This document shows positions 6,523 to 7,356 of a DNA stretch of 7,356 bases, piece by piece. This DNA is from an uncultured bacterium. GTDB taxonomy: Bacteria; Chloroflexota; Anaerolineae; JACIWP01. Numbering within the stretch: the stretch's first letter is position 1; the number at the start of each line of letters is the position of its first letter. The stretch is from NCBI GenBank assembly GCA_903872005.1, contig CAIQJD010000014.1, forward strand, positions 1-7,356, given 5' to 3'. The notes under the pieces were generated by a model. That model was given only the letters and a program-made list of their open reading frames with translations. It searched no databases and was not told where the DNA came from. A program made the position numbers and the translations under genes.

Positions 6523-7041
6523 GTGCGTCACGAGTTCATGAGATCGTGTGAGGCATCTTCTCGGCCTGGGACGCCCGCCAGCGGGCGCCAGCCGCGGCCG
6601 GCGGCCCTCCTGGCGCTGGTCATGCTCGCGCTGGCGCTGGCCGGTTGCGCTCACGTGGCGCAACCGACTGGCACAGCGCCAGCCCCGGCCACGCAGCCGA
6701 CGGCCGGCGTCATCGCGGCGAGCGAGTTGGAGGAGAAATGGGGAGCACGCGTGAACCTGATCGCTGTGACGGCCGCCGGCGGCATGGTAGACTTTCGCAT
6801 GAAGATCCTCGATGCAACCAGGGCGGAACAGCTCCTGCAGGGTCATGTTCCTGCTATCATGGTCAATCACAGTGGAGCTATGCTGGCGGCGCCGGCCGAT
6901 AGTCGGCAGCAGAACGTCCGGTTGAAGGATGGCGAAGTCATCTTCATCCTGTACCCCAATACCGGCAATGCGCTCAAGGCCGGCGACGAGGTCACTGTGA
7001 TCTTCGGAGACGTGCGGCTTGGCCCGATCGCGGCGCGGTGA
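6523..7041 (+). CDS. Gene D: lipoprotein of unknown function
   Basis: A 172-residue protein when started at GTG 6523. A basic N-terminus is followed by a hydrophobic run (AALLALVMLALALAGC) ending in the lipobox LAGC, with the Cys at residue 42. A linker rich in Thr, Pro and Ala then leads to a compact domain of about 100 residues: ELEEKWGARVNLIAVTAAGGMVDFRMKI (cut here at 6738 on), a DATRAEQLL helix, QNVRLKDGEVIFILYPNTG, and GDEVTVIFGDVRLGPI at the end. The domain looks mostly beta. I recall similar short lipoproteins in Chloroflexota genomes but know no named family. Its position 149 bases after C, beyond a hairpin, suggests a related role with separate expression. Met and His residues (IMVNHSGAM) make copper binding possible, but this is a guess. 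Confidence 0.82.
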   Translation: MRHEFMRSCEASSRPGTPASGRQPRPAALLALVMLALALAGCAHVAQPTGTAPAPATQPTAGVIAASELEEKWGARVNLIAVTAAGGMVDFRMKILDATRAEQLLQGHVPAIMVNHSGAMLAAPADSRQQNVRLKDGEVIFILYPNTGNALKAGDEVTVIFGDVRLGPIAAR

Positions 7042-7051
7042 TGGATCGGGC
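7022..7051 (+). other. Inverted repeat across the stop codon of gene D
   Basis: GCCCGATC (7022-7029) and GATCGGGC (7044-7051) are perfect 8-base complements around a 14-base loop that contains the TGA of gene D. No T run follows. It may be a weak 3'-end structure or chance in GC-rich DNA. Confidence 0.25.
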
Positions 7052-7069
7052 GCAGGCAGATGCTACGCC

Positions 7070-7291
7070 ATGAAACGCCATAGACGAACGCTGCTTTTGC
7101 CGCTGTGCATCCTCCGGCTGGCCTTGACGGTCGGTCCAGGGATACGGGATCAAGCGCCGGGGCTCCCAACGGCCGGCGGCGACACGGCGCGCCTGGCAGT
7201 CGAGGAGGAATCTCCGCAGCGTGTGTTCTGGGCTGTTCGTTGGGACACTCCCTCAGGCAGTAGGGTACTGTCCATTATCTACAACATATAG
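7070..7291 (+). CDS. Possible small secreted protein (doubtful)
   Basis: An ORF of 73 residues from ATG 7070. The N-terminus resembles a signal peptide (MKRHRRTLLLPLCILRLALT), and the rest (GLPTAGGDTARLAVEEESP, then RVFWAVRWDTPSG) is not recognised. Against it: no clear ribosome binding site, and its stop codon overlaps the 3' end of the tRNA on the other strand. It may be the remnant of a longer gene cut short next to the tRNA, or non-coding. An imperfect inverted repeat (about 7244-7273) lies within it and could serve the tRNA transcript instead. Confidence 0.3.
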   Translation: MKRHRRTLLLPLCILRLALTVGPGIRDQAPGLPTAGGDTARLAVEEESPQRVFWAVRWDTPSGSRVLSIIYNI

Positions 7292-7356
7292 GGCGGGAGG
7301 GACTCGAACCCTCATGAGGTTGCCCCCAGCGGATTTTAAGTCCGCAGCGTCTGCCA
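7289..7356 (-). tRNA. tRNA-Leu(UAA), 3' part; 5' end outside window
   Basis: On the - strand the anticodon arm is GCGGA-CTTAAAA-TCCGC (7329-7345), with anticodon TAA at 7336-7338, reading UUA leucine codons. A 15-base variable region (7314-7328) marks a class II tRNA. The T arm is GAGGG-TTCGAGT-CCCTC (7297-7313), followed by the acceptor strand CCGCCCT (7290-7296) and discriminator A at 7289, the base expected for leucine. CCA is not encoded. The end of the D arm (GGCAGACGC) is visible at the window edge; the 5' acceptor strand is beyond it. Confidence 0.93.

Noticed and set aside
6300..6551. Small + strand ORF across the C-D gap
   Set aside because: It overlaps the end of C and the hairpin, has no ribosome binding site and no protein-like composition.

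Overview
The window is a GC-rich bacterial segment, most likely from a Chloroflexota genome (Anaerolineae or Caldilineae type). This rests on the style of the secreted proteins: a LamG-like C-terminus ending in DDFGGG, Ig-like repeats joined by LDKTGPATS linkers, and a C-terminal jelly-roll ending in FDNF..RRS.IGL. I recall all three from large exported Chloroflexota proteins, but no search was possible. All protein genes are on the + strand. A partial tRNA-Leu(UAA) lies on the - strand at the right edge.

Layout: 1-459 is the 3' end of a gene for an exported LamG/concanavalin-like protein. A 78-base gap with a stem-loop follows. Three closely spaced genes, each with its own AAGGAG ribosome binding site, occupy 538-6373. 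They are called A (538-1911), B (1943-3310) and C (3347-6373) here. A strong hairpin follows C, then a lipoprotein gene D (6523-7041), a doubtful small secreted ORF (7070-7291) and the tRNA.

The main point is that A, B and C are paralogous two-domain cupredoxin proteins of the multicopper oxidase (MCO) fold, and their copper ligands are shared out between polypeptides. A has a complete type 1 copper site and four trinuclear-cluster histidines in its first domain, and no ligands in its second. B has no ligands in its first domain; its second has the other four trinuclear-cluster histidines but has lost the type 1 residues. C has lost the ligands in both domains and carries a long tail of four Ig-like repeats and a jelly-roll domain. 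The eight histidines of a normal MCO trinuclear cluster are present only when A and B are added together.

I infer a split, hetero-oligomeric multicopper oxidase. A, B and C would supply six cupredoxin domains, as in ceruloplasmin, with one active centre at the A-domain-1/B-domain-2 interface, and C would act as a structural subunit that attaches the complex to the cell surface or a polysaccharide. A carries a Tat signal, B and C carry Sec signals, and D is a lipoprotein that may belong to the same extracytoplasmic system. Substrate and physiological role cannot be read from the sequence; the acidic loop at the type 1 site makes a metal-ion substrate conceivable.
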